A stretch of 33,142 nucleotides of DNA from a virus (IMGVR_UViG_3300027712_000084:1-33142), one strand, 5' to 3'. Numbered from the stretch's first letter, positions 8,239-15,776 are shown. Numbers and translations are program-made. The notes: generated by a model from the sequence alone, not told the origin.

Positions 8239-8413
8239 AGTAACATCATACACTGAAAATGATGACGGTAGTGCTACTGTAGTTTTTGATATGGATAATG
8301 ATACGCTGCATTGTTTTGCTAAAATTGGTATTATGAAGGCGCTGACAGAAGCAGTTGAACGAACAAAAGAAGAACACGGAGAATATAAGAATGACGACAA
8401 TTCAGGTAGTTAA
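8228..8413 (+). CDS. small conserved phage protein upstream of nrdA
   Basis: Product of 61 residues from the ATG at 8228, chosen over the ATG at 8222 because GAGG (8217-8220) is seven bases from 8228 but only one from 8222. The sequence (LEVTSYTENDDGSATVVFDMDNDTLHCFAKIGIMKAL) is a beta-hairpin followed by an amphipathic helix, a pattern common in small T4-like phage proteins. It overlaps the phosphatase end by 11 bases and the nrdA start by 23 bases. Function is unknown. Confidence 0.65.
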   Translation: MKLEVTSYTENDDGSATVVFDMDNDTLHCFAKIGIMKALTEAVERTKEEHGEYKNDDNSGS

Positions 8414-10685
8414 GCGTAATGGATCAAAAGAGCCTCTAGATTTAAAGAAGTTCCATAAAGTCGTCTCTTGGGCGTGTGAAGGTATCAATGGCGTTTCAGA
8501 GTCTGAAATAGAAATTAAATCTCGAATTCAGTTCTATAATGGTATTAAAACATCTGATATTCAGGAGACGCTGATTAAAGCTTCGGCCGACCTTATTTCA
8601 GAAGATACTCCTGGCTACCAGTACGTCGCAGGTCGACTGGTAAATTACCATCTTCGTAAACAAGTATATGACAGTTATAATATTCCTGTTCTTCTAGATC
8701 ACATTATCAACGTTGTTTCTGTTGGTTATTATGATAAAGATATTCTAGGTTGGTATGATTTAGAAGAGATCAATACTCTAAACAATTATATTGATCACGA
8801 TCGTGACTATAAGATTGCCTATGTAGGTATGGAACAGTTTCGTGGCAAGTATCTTATCAGGAACCGAGTAACTAATCAAACTTACGAAACGCCACAGATG
8901 TGCTATATGCTCATTGCAATGGTTCTGTTTCGTAATTATCCCAAAGAAACCCGACTAAAGTGGGTAAAGGATTTCTACGATGCGACAAGTACTTTTGAAA
9001 TATCGTTGCCGACTCCTATTATGGCAGGTCTCCGCTCGCCTCAAAAGCAATTCAGTTCGTGCGTACTTATCGAGGCTGACGATTCCCTCGATTCAATCAA
9101 CGCTACATCTTCTGCAATTGTTAAGTATGTTTCTCAAAAAGCTGGCATTGGCGTTAATGCTGGTCGTATTCGTGCTATCGGCTCTCCTATTCGCGCAGGC
9201 GATGCTTCGCATACTGGTGTTATTCCCTTTTACAAACACTTCCAAAGTGCGGTTAAATCTTGTTCACAGGGAGGTGTCCGTGGCGGTGCAGCAACTCTTT
9301 ATTATCCTATCTGGCATTTGGAAGTTGAAGATCTGTTAGTACTTAAAAATAATAAGGGTACTGAAGATAACCGAATTAGAGGATTAGATTATGGTGTTCA
9401 GTTTAACAAAGTTATGTACGAGCGGCTTTTGCAGGGCGGTGTTATTACTCTTTTTAGCCCTAATGATGTTCCTGGTCTTTATGAGTCTTTTTTTATTGAT
9501 ACCGATAAGTTTAGAACGCTTTATGAACAAGCAGAACGAAACGACAAGATTAGAAAGAAGTCTATCCCGGCAATTGAACTCTTCTCAGGATTCATGCAAG
9601 AGAGGAAGGATACCGGACGTATTTATTTGCAAAATGTAGATCATGCAAATGATCATGGGTCGTTCATCAAGGAACTTGCTCCCATTCATCAATCAAATCT
9701 TTGCTGTGAAATTGATCTACCAACTAAGCCACTAAATGATATTAACGATCCTGATGGAGAAATTTCACTATGTACGCTTGCTGCTATAAACTGGGGGAAG
9801 ATTCGTGATCCTGCTGACTTTGAACGTCCTTGTACTCTTGCTGTTCGTGCTCTCGACGAGCTACTGGACTACCAAAATTATCCAGTTTTGGCAGCAAGGA
9901 ACTCTACGATGGAGAGAAGACCCCTCGGTGTCGGTATTATTAATCTCGCTTATTGGCTCGCTCGTAACGATCTATCTTATCAGCACATTGATCACGACGG
10001 GTTGAATAAACTTCATAGTTTTGTAGAGGGTTGGTCATACTATTTAATCAAGGCATCTATCGATCTTGCCAAGGAGAAGGGTGCTTGCCCTAAAAGTGGA
10101 GAAACAAAGTATGGTCAAGGAATTTTTCCTATCGATACTTACAAGAAAGAAGTCGACGAGCTTGCAGTCCCACAGTACCGTTTCGACTGGGGATTTTTGG
10201 CTTCCGAGGCGAGAACCTATGGAATCAGAAACAGTACGCTCATGGCGCTTATGCCATCAGAGACATCAGCTCAGATTAGTAATGCTACGAATGGTATCGA
10301 GCCGCCGAGGTCTCTTGTCTCTGTCAAACAGAGTAAGGATGGAGTCCTTAAGCAGGTTGTACCAGAAGTACGGAAACTCAAAAAGAAGTATGATCTGCTT
10401 TGGGATCAAAAGTCGCCCGAAGGATATCTTAAAATCGTTGCCGTCCTCCAGAAGTTCATTGATCAGGGCATCTCGGTCAATACCTCATACAACCCCAAGT
10501 TTTATGAAGACGAGAAAATCCCGATGTCTGAGATGATTGGTCACCTTTTGATGTTTTATAAGTATGGTGGCAAACAGCTTTACTATTTTAACACCAACGA
10601 TGGTGCCGGTGAATATGACGAAGTTTCACCTCTCCGCATAGGAGACATAGTTCAAGAAGAGGATTGCGAGGCATGCAAAATTTAA
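8391..10685 (+). CDS. nrdA: class Ia ribonucleotide reductase large subunit NrdA
   Basis: Product of 764 residues (E. coli about 761) that reduces ribonucleoside diphosphates together with NrdB. An N-terminal ATP-cone (residues 4-90, VVKRNGSKEPLDLKKF) gives allosteric activity control. Catalytic residues align with E. coli: C224 and C461 form the redox pair, N436, C438 and E440 sit in NLCCEI, and the radical-path tyrosines lie in KQLYYFNT. The C-terminal CEACKI provides the thioredoxin/glutaredoxin-exchange cysteines. I chose the ATG at 8391, with GGAG nine bases upstream, over an in-frame upstream ATG lacking an RBS. The gene appears intact with no intron or split, unlike some T4-like nrdA genes. 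Confidence 0.96.
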   Translation: MTTIQVVKRNGSKEPLDLKKFHKVVSWACEGINGVSESEIEIKSRIQFYNGIKTSDIQETLIKASADLISEDTPGYQYVAGRLVNYHLRKQVYDSYNIPVLLDHIINVVSVGYYDKDILGWYDLEEINTLNNYIDHDRDYKIAYVGMEQFRGKYLIRNRVTNQTYETPQMCYMLIAMVLFRNYPKETRLKWVKDFYDATSTFEISLPTPIMAGLRSPQKQFSSCVLIEADDSLDSINATSSAIVKYVSQKAGIGVNAGRIRAIGSPIRAGDASHTGVIPFYKHFQSAVKSCSQGGVRGGAATLYYPIWHLEVEDLLVLKNNKGTEDNRIRGLDYGVQFNKVMYERLLQGGVITLFSPNDVPGLYESFFIDTDKFRTLYEQAERNDKIRKKSIPAIELFSGFMQERKDTGRIYLQNVDHANDHGSFIKELAPIHQSNLCCEIDLPTKPLNDINDPDGEISLCTLAAINWGKIRDPADFERPCTLAVRALDELLDYQNYPVLAARNSTMERRPLGVGIINLAYWLARNDLSYQHIDHDGLNKLHSFVEGWSYYLIKASIDLAKEKGACPKSGETKYGQGIFPIDTYKKEVDELAVPQYRFDWGFLASEARTYGIRNSTLMALMPSETSAQISNATNGIEPPRSLVSVKQSKDGVLKQVVPEVRKLKKKYDLLWDQKSPEGYLKIVAVLQKFIDQGISVNTSYNPKFYEDEKIPMSEMIGHLLMFYKYGGKQLYYFNTNDGAGEYDEVSPLRIGDIVQEEDCEACKI

Positions 10686-10858
10686 ATAACTTGACTTATG
10701 AAGAAATTTATAGTAAAATATTCCTTGGCTCGTACACTTTGGTTCATATGAAGGAAACTATGGAACCAAAGTTGTATGATAATGATAATGAAGCACTTCT
10801 TGACGTTCCAGACGGATATTTGGAATACGACAAAGAAAGATACTACAGGAAATATTAA
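10673..10858 (+). CDS. small acidic hypothetical protein
   Basis: Product of 61 residues. The ATG at 10673 has AAGAGG ten bases upstream and lies inside the last codons of nrdA (13-base overlap), so it is probably translationally coupled. The sequence is acidic and Tyr-rich at the end (YLEYDKERYYRKY). No known motif is seen. It sits between nrdA and the SET-domain gene. Confidence 0.6.
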   Translation: MQNLNNLTYEEIYSKIFLGSYTLVHMKETMEPKLYDNDNEALLDVPDGYLEYDKERYYRKY

Positions 10859-10859
10859 T

Positions 10860-11270
10860 ATGCCTATGTTATATAAAACTACAGTAGCAAAAAGTAATAT
10901 ACATGGTTTAGGACTTTTCTCGAACGAATTTATAAAGAAAGGTTCTGTCTTTTGGAAACATGATCATATCATCGACGGATGGATCGATATCAGGACTGCC
11001 GAGAGGCACAAATATGATGCGTTCATCGAGAACATAGATTATTTCTATTGCTATGATAAGGAATTAGATTTATTCATACGCCATGCTGATACGATCATAT
11101 TCATTAACCATAGTGATTCTTCTAACCTAGATAGTCCATCAAAGTATATACACATAGCCAATAAGGACATTGAAAGAGGTGAAGAGCTTACCTTAAACTA
11201 CCGTGATATTTGTGATTATGGCTGGCAAACAGTGGAGAATATAAAAAATGGCAGACGTTCAGAGGATTGA
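10860..11270 (+). CDS. SET-domain protein (putative lysine methyltransferase)
   Basis: Product of 136 residues from the ATG at 10860, one base after the previous stop and preceded by AGGA. An ATG further upstream lies inside the previous gene in another frame and is unlikely. SET features are in order: SNIHGLGLFS (residues 12-21) with the Gly-x-Gly SAM-binding turn, a hydrophobic core (IDYFYCYDKELDLFI), FINHSDSSN in place of the RFxNHSCxPN block, and GEELTLNY with the catalytic-type tyrosine near the end. There is no post-SET cysteine cluster. It would transfer a methyl group from SAM to a protein lysine; the target is unknown. It lies between nrdA and nrdB. Confidence 0.75.
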   Translation: MPMLYKTTVAKSNIHGLGLFSNEFIKKGSVFWKHDHIIDGWIDIRTAERHKYDAFIENIDYFYCYDKELDLFIRHADTIIFINHSDSSNLDSPSKYIHIANKDIERGEELTLNYRDICDYGWQTVENIKNGRRSED

Positions 11271-11472
11271 TCCACCTATTCCCTTAATGACACCTAAAGG
11301 AAGAGCAATTGCACACTGGATGATTTGGAGCGGTCCAGAGAATGATATATTCTGGGTTTGTTTTCAAGATGATACTGGTGAGTGCTGGACTTGGGAGAAT
11401 GCCGAAATTCGTTCTCGAAAAAACAGAACGCTTAGACGTAACGACATTTCCTTTTTAGAAAAAGATGAGTGA
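11248..11472 (+). CDS. small conserved phage protein
   Basis: Product of 74 residues with GGAGAATATAA upstream; its first 23 bases overlap the SET gene. The sequence DPPIPLMTPKGRAIAHWMI...FWVCFQDDTGECWTWENAEIRSRKNRTL is a conserved pattern among phage hypothetical proteins, with a PMTPKG-type start and a Trp-rich core. It looks like a compact beta-barrel. Role unknown. Confidence 0.65.
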   Translation: MADVQRIDPPIPLMTPKGRAIAHWMIWSGPENDIFWVCFQDDTGECWTWENAEIRSRKNRTLRRNDISFLEKDE

Positions 11473-11475
11473 TAA

Positions 11476-11649
11476 ATGTTTGAAGTAACGAAAGATAACT
11501 ACCATACGTTCCTGACATTTCATGGAATGAATCCAGAAGTAGCCGAATACGTTATTGAGATGTATGATGGCTCTACTGGATATAAAACATTTAAGTCGGT
11601 TTATCTATGGGTTGAAGCATCAAAATTTGTACTAGGGATTAATAAATGA
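11476..11649 (+). CDS. 57-residue hypothetical protein before nrdB
   Basis: A short frame (MFEVTKDNYHTFLTFHGMNPEV...) that fills the gap between the previous gene and nrdB and overlaps the nrdB start by four bases (ATGA), which supports it as real. The composition is aromatic and helical (VAEYVIEMYDG, VYLWVEASKFVLG). The RBS is weak (GAGTGA). No family is recognised. Confidence 0.5.
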   Translation: MFEVTKDNYHTFLTFHGMNPEVAEYVIEMYDGSTGYKTFKSVYLWVEASKFVLGINK

Positions 11650-12752
11650 GCTACTCAGTATTCGATTCAAACAATAAAAAAGATGCTACTAAGGTCAATT
11701 GCTTCTTTGATGATGCTCCTACTATTGCACGTTATGACAAGCAAAAGTATCCTTGGATTGAAAAACTCACTGACAAACAGCTTGGTTTTTTTTGGCAACC
11801 GTCAGAAGTTGACATCTATAAGGATGCAAAAGACTTTAAGGATTTAACTGTACATGAGCAACATATCTTCACATCAAATCTCAAGCGTCAAATCCTTCTT
11901 GACAGCGTGCAAGGTAGAGCCCCAACAATGGCATTTGGACCTATTTGTAGCTTGCCTGAACTCGAAACTTGGATCACTACATGGACTTTCTCAGAGACAA
12001 TCCACTCCAGAAGCTATACGCATATCATACGAAACATATATTCAAATCCTTCAAAAGTATTTGACGAACTGACTGACATTCCTGAAATTATAGACTGTGC
12101 TGGTGATATCAGTAAATATTATGATGAGTTGATTGAATATAATACACAAATGACATATAATTCATCACCAAATAATTATTACAACTTATATCAACACAAG
12201 AAAGCACTCTGGCTCGCACTTATGTCGGTCAATATTCTTGAGGGAGTTCGTTTCTATGTATCATTTGCATGTTCATGGGCTTTTGCCGAAGTTAAAAAAA
12301 TGGAAGGTAATGCAAAGATCATTAAGTTCATTGCACGTGATGAAAACCTTCACCTTGCTGGAACACAGCAGTTACTCAAGGCGCTACAGAAAGAAGATGA
12401 AGACTTCTCACGAATTGCAGAAGAAACACGGGATGAATGTATCAAATTATTTACCGATGCTGTTGAACAAGAAAAAGCGTGGGCTGGTTATCTATTCAAA
12501 GACGGATCGATGGTTGGTCTCAACGAAGCCTTGCTTTCGGAATATATAGAATGGATTGGTAACAAGCGAATGACTGCTATTGGGTTGCCTACACCTTATA
12601 AGGGTGGGTCAAATCCGTTACCATGGACGCAAAAGTGGATTGCTGGGTCTGAAGTTCAGGTTGCTCCACAGGAAACTGAGATTACCAGTTATATAAATGG
12701 CGGTATTAAAAAAGATGTAAATGGTGAGACATTTAAGGGGTTTAGTTTATGA
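11646..12752 (+). CDS. nrdB: class Ia ribonucleotide reductase small subunit NrdB
   Basis: Product of 368 residues (E. coli NrdB 375-376). It houses the diiron-tyrosyl radical cofactor needed by NrdA. Metal ligands are visible: D86 in ILLDSVQG, E117 and H120 in FSETIHSRSY, a glutamate in NILEGVRFY, and the E and H of ARDENLH. The radical tyrosine is Y124. The region SNLKRQILLDSVQGRAP to SRSYTHIIRNI is nearly identical in pattern to enterobacterial NrdB. The C-terminal tail ends FKGFSL, the short flexible end that docks onto NrdA. It is separated from nrdA by four small genes. Confidence 0.95.
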   Translation: MSYSVFDSNNKKDATKVNCFFDDAPTIARYDKQKYPWIEKLTDKQLGFFWQPSEVDIYKDAKDFKDLTVHEQHIFTSNLKRQILLDSVQGRAPTMAFGPICSLPELETWITTWTFSETIHSRSYTHIIRNIYSNPSKVFDELTDIPEIIDCAGDISKYYDELIEYNTQMTYNSSPNNYYNLYQHKKALWLALMSVNILEGVRFYVSFACSWAFAEVKKMEGNAKIIKFIARDENLHLAGTQQLLKALQKEDEDFSRIAEETRDECIKLFTDAVEQEKAWAGYLFKDGSMVGLNEALLSEYIEWIGNKRMTAIGLPTPYKGGSNPLPWTQKWIAGSEVQVAPQETEITSYINGGIKKDVNGETFKGFSL

Positions 12753-12779
12753 AAAAGATTTTATCAAAGGAAAAAATAA

Positions 12780-12947
12780 ATGAAAGATAACGAATTTTTA
12801 TGTGGAACATGTGAAGCAGAATTTTCACTAATTCATGATGGAATTGATACACCTATGTTTTGCCCATTTTGTGCTGAAAAGTTAAGTTATAATGATCTTG
12901 ACTTGGGTGAAGATTGGGAAGAAGATGATCAGGATAGGGATCGATAA
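12780..12947 (+). CDS. 55-residue double CxxC zinc-ribbon protein
   Basis: A short frame with RBS AAGGAAAAA upstream. Two CxxC pairs (FLCGTCEAEF and MFCPFCAEKL) form a compact zinc ribbon, followed by a strongly acidic tail (DLGEDWEEDDQDRD). Small zinc ribbons of this kind often act in transcription or as protein adaptors in phages, but no specific role can be read here. It is the last gene before a late promoter-hairpin element. Confidence 0.65.
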   Translation: MKDNEFLCGTCEAEFSLIHDGIDTPMFCPFCAEKLSYNDLDLGEDWEEDDQDRDR

Positions 12948-12953
12948 GAGAAT

Positions 12954-12983
12954 ACTAAATATCAGGAATGAGGAGTTCCTGAT
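12954..12983 (+). promoter_or_regulatory. late promoter overlapping an SD-clamping inverted repeat
   Basis: ACTAAATA (12954-12961) resembles the T4 late motif. It abuts a perfect 8-bp inverted repeat, ATCAGGAA (12961-12968) and TTCCTGAT (12976-12983), whose 7-base loop TGAGGAG carries the Shine-Dalgarno. The ATG is at 12984. In T4 late promoters transcription starts about six bases after the motif, here about 12967. A late transcript would therefore lack most of the left arm, while read-through RNA could form the full hairpin. Confidence 0.6.
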
Positions 12984-13394
12984 ATGTCTTATGAAAATCC
13001 GTGGTTATATGAAAATAAAATATTTGAATCAGATGATATTGACAACTACATTGGGTTTGTATATCTTATAACCAACTTAACTGATAATAAAAAATACATT
13101 GGTAAAAAATTATTCGGTACGACAAAAGTTCGTCAAGTGAATAAAAAGAAAAAGAGATATAAAGTAGAATCAAATTGGAAAGATTATTACGGTTCGTCAG
13201 AAAATCTCTTGACAGATGTAGATAAATACGGTAAGTTAAATTTTAAGCGTCAGATAATTCGCTTATGTAAAACCAAAGGCGAATGTTCTTATTTCGAAGC
13301 TAAAGAACAATTTGCTGTTGACGCTGTAATCGATCCATGCTACTATAATTCTTGGATATCGGTTAGAGTAAGAAGAAATCACTTGAAGATTTAA
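12984..13394 (+). CDS. GIY-YIG nuclease-family protein
   Basis: Product of 136 residues. The GIY-YIG core begins at about residue 22: IGFVYLITNLTDNKKYIGKK, where GFVY replaces GIY and KYIG gives the YIG block; a Lys-rich insertion (VNKKKKRYKVES) and YYGSS follow. It has no DNA-binding domain typical of free-standing homing enzymes such as T4 Seg proteins, so it may be a domesticated single-domain nuclease. It is controlled by a late promoter with a hairpin over its RBS and ends one base before tRNA-Leu. Confidence 0.7.
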   Translation: MSYENPWLYENKIFESDDIDNYIGFVYLITNLTDNKKYIGKKLFGTTKVRQVNKKKKRYKVESNWKDYYGSSENLLTDVDKYGKLNFKRQIIRLCKTKGECSYFEAKEQFAVDAVIDPCYYNSWISVRVRRNHLKI

Positions 13395-13395
13395 T

Positions 13396-13478
13396 GCCCA
13401 CGTGGAGAAATTGGTAAACTCAGGAGACTTAAAATCTCCCGCTTCGGCTTGTCGGTTCGATTCCGACCGTGGGCACCA
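13396..13478 (+). tRNA. tRNA-Leu (anticodon UAA)
   Basis: Acceptor stem GCCCACG pairs with CGTGGGC. The anticodon arm is GGAGA-CTTAAAA-TCTCC with anticodon TAA at 13430-13432. A long variable arm (GCTTCGGCTT) gives the class II shape expected for Leu. The T-loop is TTCGATT and the 3' ACCA is encoded. Confidence 0.95.
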
Positions 13479-13495
13479 ATTTAATGGAGAATATA

Positions 13496-13861
13496 ATGAG
13501 CTATAAAAATGATGTAAAAGAATTTACCCAAAACTTTTCTCTACTTGGATTTGGTATTTGGGGATTAGCACTGGTTTTACTGCCGCTGCTTGGTGTTGTA
13601 GGGTATATTTCCTACCTAGCATATTCTTTCTATGCTCCTAAGTATGAGCAAGTTCGCTATGATACATTTAAAGAGAGCCAAACATACAATGATGGTATGC
13701 TTCGTGATCTTCAAAATATTCAAATGGAATATACAAAGTCTAATGAAGAGCAAAAGGCTGCTTTGAGAGCTATTGCTTTGCATCGTTTCAGTGTTTACCC
13801 TGAAAATAAACTTCCTATCGATCTTCGTAATTTTTATGACAACTTGAAGAAGGGTTATTGA
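13496..13861 (+). CDS. single-span inner-membrane protein
   Basis: Product of 121 residues from the ATG at 13496, with GGAG six bases upstream; an in-frame ATG upstream overlaps tRNA-Leu and is rejected. Residues 16-50 hold a long hydrophobic stretch (FGIWGLALVLLPLLGVVGYISYLAYSF), followed by a soluble helical domain (RYDTFKESQTYNDGMLRDLQNIQMEYTKSNEEQKAALRAI). This domain pattern recurs in T4-like phage membrane proteins. It is directly followed, with one base between, by a lipoprotein gene, which suggests a paired envelope function. Confidence 0.65.
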   Translation: MSYKNDVKEFTQNFSLLGFGIWGLALVLLPLLGVVGYISYLAYSFYAPKYEQVRYDTFKESQTYNDGMLRDLQNIQMEYTKSNEEQKAALRAIALHRFSVYPENKLPIDLRNFYDNLKKGY

Positions 13862-13862
13862 T

Positions 13863-14360
13863 ATGTTTAAGTATGTTATGATTGCTGCCGCTGCATTGGT
13901 TTTGGCTGGTTGTAATAACCCTAGTTCTGATAAAGTTCAGCGACAACAGCAGGAAGCGATTGCAATGCAAGCTACAATGTCTGTTGGTATGCCTTCTATC
14001 ACTAACTTCGCAGAAAAGCGACTGCTCAAGGATATTTACGAGCTTCGTGACAAGATGCAGCCAACTTACACCTACCTAGCTGGTGAGCAGTCTGGTGTTA
14101 TTGGCGAAAAGATTTGTGACTCTCTTGGTTATGGTATTCCCTATGCTACTCAGTACACTAACCCTCAAAAGATTGCATATTCAGACGGTGGTGGTCATGT
14201 TGTAACTTTGCCACAAGCCGATCCAAATGGATTGTTCTCTCCTGCTCAGGCAGATGGTACATGGGTCATGTGTAAGGTTCCTAATTCTGATAAAATTATG
14301 CCTCAGTTTATTGAACCAAAGGTTATCACTCTAACTTTTCCAAAGGAATCTCGTAAGTAA
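13863..14360 (+). CDS. lipoprotein
   Basis: Product of 165 residues with a classic lipoprotein signal peptide: basic start, hydrophobic AAAALVLAGC and lipobox cysteine C17. The mature part has several cysteines and no recognised catalytic motif. A predicted outer- or inner-membrane lipoprotein right after a membrane protein resembles phage superinfection-exclusion or lysis pairs, but that is inference. Its last base overlaps the start of a tiny basic peptide gene. Confidence 0.7.
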   Translation: MFKYVMIAAAALVLAGCNNPSSDKVQRQQQEAIAMQATMSVGMPSITNFAEKRLLKDIYELRDKMQPTYTYLAGEQSGVIGEKICDSLGYGIPYATQYTNPQKIAYSDGGGHVVTLPQADPNGLFSPAQADGTWVMCKVPNSDKIMPQFIEPKVITLTFPKESRK

Positions 14361-14455
14361 TGGCACACCCCCATAAGAATCGTCCACGTAAGGGGCGTCG
14401 TAAGATTGGTTCTAAGAAGCGTCGAGCACGTCGCCAAACTGGTAAAAAGAAGTAA
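14360..14455 (+). CDS. 31-residue polycationic peptide
   Basis: A short frame starting on the last base of the lipoprotein stop (TAATG) and ending before a strong terminator, so it closes this transcription unit. More than half the residues are Lys or Arg (KNRPRKGRRKIG, KKRRARRQTGKKK), and there are no acidic residues. This resembles very small ribosomal or nucleic-acid-binding basic peptides. The RBS overlaps the lipoprotein end (AAAGGAA). Likely role: RNA or DNA binding or condensation; this is inferred from charge only. Confidence 0.55.
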   Translation: MAHPHKNRPRKGRRKIGSKKRRARRQTGKKK

Positions 14456-14456
14456 G

Positions 14457-14480
14457 AAAAGGAGCTACGGCTCCTTTTTT
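14457..14480 (+). terminator. rho-independent terminator
   Basis: Stem GGAGC (14461-14465) and GCTCC (14470-14474) with a TACG tetraloop, followed by six T residues; flanking AAAA can pair with the first Ts. It ends the unit containing tRNA-Leu, the membrane protein and the lipoprotein. Confidence 0.85.
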
Positions 14481-14484
14481 CATA

Positions 14485-14512
14485 TTGACAATTAAATTCT
14501 ATGTGATATAGT
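14485..14512 (+). promoter_or_regulatory. sigma70-type promoter for the early small-gene cluster
   Basis: TTGACA, 16-base spacer, TATAGT, placed five bases after the terminator. The predicted start at about 14519 gives a short leader containing AGAGGA before the kinase gene ATG at 14535. Confidence 0.75.
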
Positions 14513-14534
14513 AATTGCAAATAGAGGACATATT

Positions 14535-14945
14535 ATGAAAACTTGTGAACTGATTATTATTCGTGGAATTCCCGGCTCTGGTAAAAGTACGTATGCTGGT
14601 GGATGTTATCCACGACACATTAAGCTTGAAGCTGATATGTATTTTATCAATCAAAATGGTGATTATAAATTTGATGGTAAAAAAATCAAGGATGCACATA
14701 AGTGGTGTTTTGATACTGCTTGTATTTTTATGAATAATGGTTACAATGTCGTTGTTTCCAATACATTCACTCGCATTTCTGAAATGCAAAAATATATTGA
14801 CCATGCAAACTCTCTTGACATTTTGGTAAATGTGATTAGAATGAATAATGAGTTTGGATCGATTCATAATGTTCCTGATGAAATAATTCAGAATATGAAA
14901 ACTCGGTTTGAAGATTACCCTGATGAAATCAAAGTGAAAATGTAA
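14535..14945 (+). CDS. P-loop kinase (AAA_33 / polynucleotide kinase-like)
   Basis: Product of 136 residues. Walker A is GIPGSGKST at residues 11-19. A LEADMYF segment and the VVVSNTFT strand follow in the order seen in small zeta-toxin or polynucleotide-kinase-like P-loop proteins, and the end NVPDEIIQNMKTRFE resembles the lid and helix of the NEDD4BP2/PNK-type group. It has no phosphatase domain, unlike T4 Pnk. With the RNA ligase gene 3 kb downstream it could take part in RNA end-healing, but the substrate is uncertain. Confidence 0.75.
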   Translation: MKTCELIIIRGIPGSGKSTYAGGCYPRHIKLEADMYFINQNGDYKFDGKKIKDAHKWCFDTACIFMNNGYNVVVSNTFTRISEMQKYIDHANSLDILVNVIRMNNEFGSIHNVPDEIIQNMKTRFEDYPDEIKVKM

Positions 14946-14975
14946 CAAACAAAGTTATTTAAATGAGGATATGTG

Positions 14976-15224
14976 ATGACTGATAAGACATTCACGTTTA
15001 CCATCGAACAAATCAAAGATATCTATCGTGCTGGTATTCGGCGTGGTGGAGATGAACAGTCTGCTTATGATTGGGGTTGCAGTCCATCTGGTAAAGAGTT
15101 TGATGAATGTGTTTGCGTCATTGAAGATATCGTAAATCAAGGTATCAAACTTGGTGAAGAAGGCGCTCGTTATACCAGTTATGATACTATTGAATCTTGG
15201 TTCAAGGAGAAAAGTGATGACTGA
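14976..15224 (+). CDS. small hypothetical protein in early cluster
   Basis: Product of 82 residues from the ATG at 14976, with GAGG seven bases upstream; a GTG one codon earlier is less likely. The sequence TFTIEQIKDIYRAGIRRGGDEQSAYDWGCSPSGKEFDECV is a helical pattern found in small phage early proteins. Two cysteines are spaced too far apart for a zinc ribbon. It overlaps the next gene by eight bases. Confidence 0.6.
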   Translation: MTDKTFTFTIEQIKDIYRAGIRRGGDEQSAYDWGCSPSGKEFDECVCVIEDIVNQGIKLGEEGARYTSYDTIESWFKEKSDD

Positions 15225-15501
15225 TATTATCGAACGACTTGAAAAACTGGTTGGTATTCATATTGGTGATGCAGACATTGATAATGATCTGTTGGATGCT
15301 ATTGCTGATATCAAACAACTGCGTGAAGAGATTATAGAGTTGAAAACTAGCTGCACAACCTTTATACTAGACCTTGGTAAGGCAATCGACGAAAAGGTTG
15401 AGCTTCGAGAAGAGATTGAGCGTCTTCAGTGGGAAATGGCAGCAACTAAAGCTGATCATCAAGAAGAGATTGAGCGTTTAGAGTGGATCATTCGGCATTA
15501 A
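15217..15501 (+). CDS. coiled-coil small protein
   Basis: Product of 94 residues from the ATG at 15217, preceded by AAGGAGA. The C-terminal two-thirds are predicted coiled coil (LREEIIELKTS..., VELREEIERLQWEMAATKADHQEEIERLEW), including a near repeat of EEIERL-W. It probably oligomerises. Function is unknown; its position in a run of tiny early genes suggests a host-takeover role. Confidence 0.6.
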   Translation: MTDIIERLEKLVGIHIGDADIDNDLLDAIADIKQLREEIIELKTSCTTFILDLGKAIDEKVELREEIERLQWEMAATKADHQEEIERLEWIIRH

Positions 15502-15521
15502 CTCATGAAAGGAACTAAGTG

Positions 15522-15776
15522 ATGACTAAGAAAACTGTATATAAGTGGGGGCCGTTTACTGGTGATCCCCTTTCCATTGAAGGCCGTGTTGTACATGTAG
15601 GGTATCAAGGTGAGCATAATGTCTATGTATGGACAGAGGTTGAACTTGATAATGATATTATATATAATAAACGCTATGTGAATATCTATGGTACTGGACA
15701 GCATTATACTGGTCAGCATCTAGGTACTGTTGTTATGCCATCAGGTTTGGTTTGGCATATTGTGGAGGAAATGTGA
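15522..15776 (+). CDS. small conserved phage protein
   Basis: Product of 84 residues with RBS AAAGGA. The pattern 'W.pf....iEgrVvHVGyQ...vYvWTEve' followed by 'YGTGqHytGqHLGTVVMPSGLVWHIVEE' is a recurrent small beta-sandwich protein in many phages. No catalytic residues are apparent. It overlaps the next start by one base. Confidence 0.65.
   Translation: MTKKTVYKWGPFTGDPLSIEGRVVHVGYQGEHNVYVWTEVELDNDIIYNKRYVNIYGTGQHYTGQHLGTVVMPSGLVWHIVEEM

Noticed and set aside
12749-12790. 13-codon frame directly after nrdB
   Set aside because: Too short and overlapped by the better supported zinc-ribbon gene at 12780.
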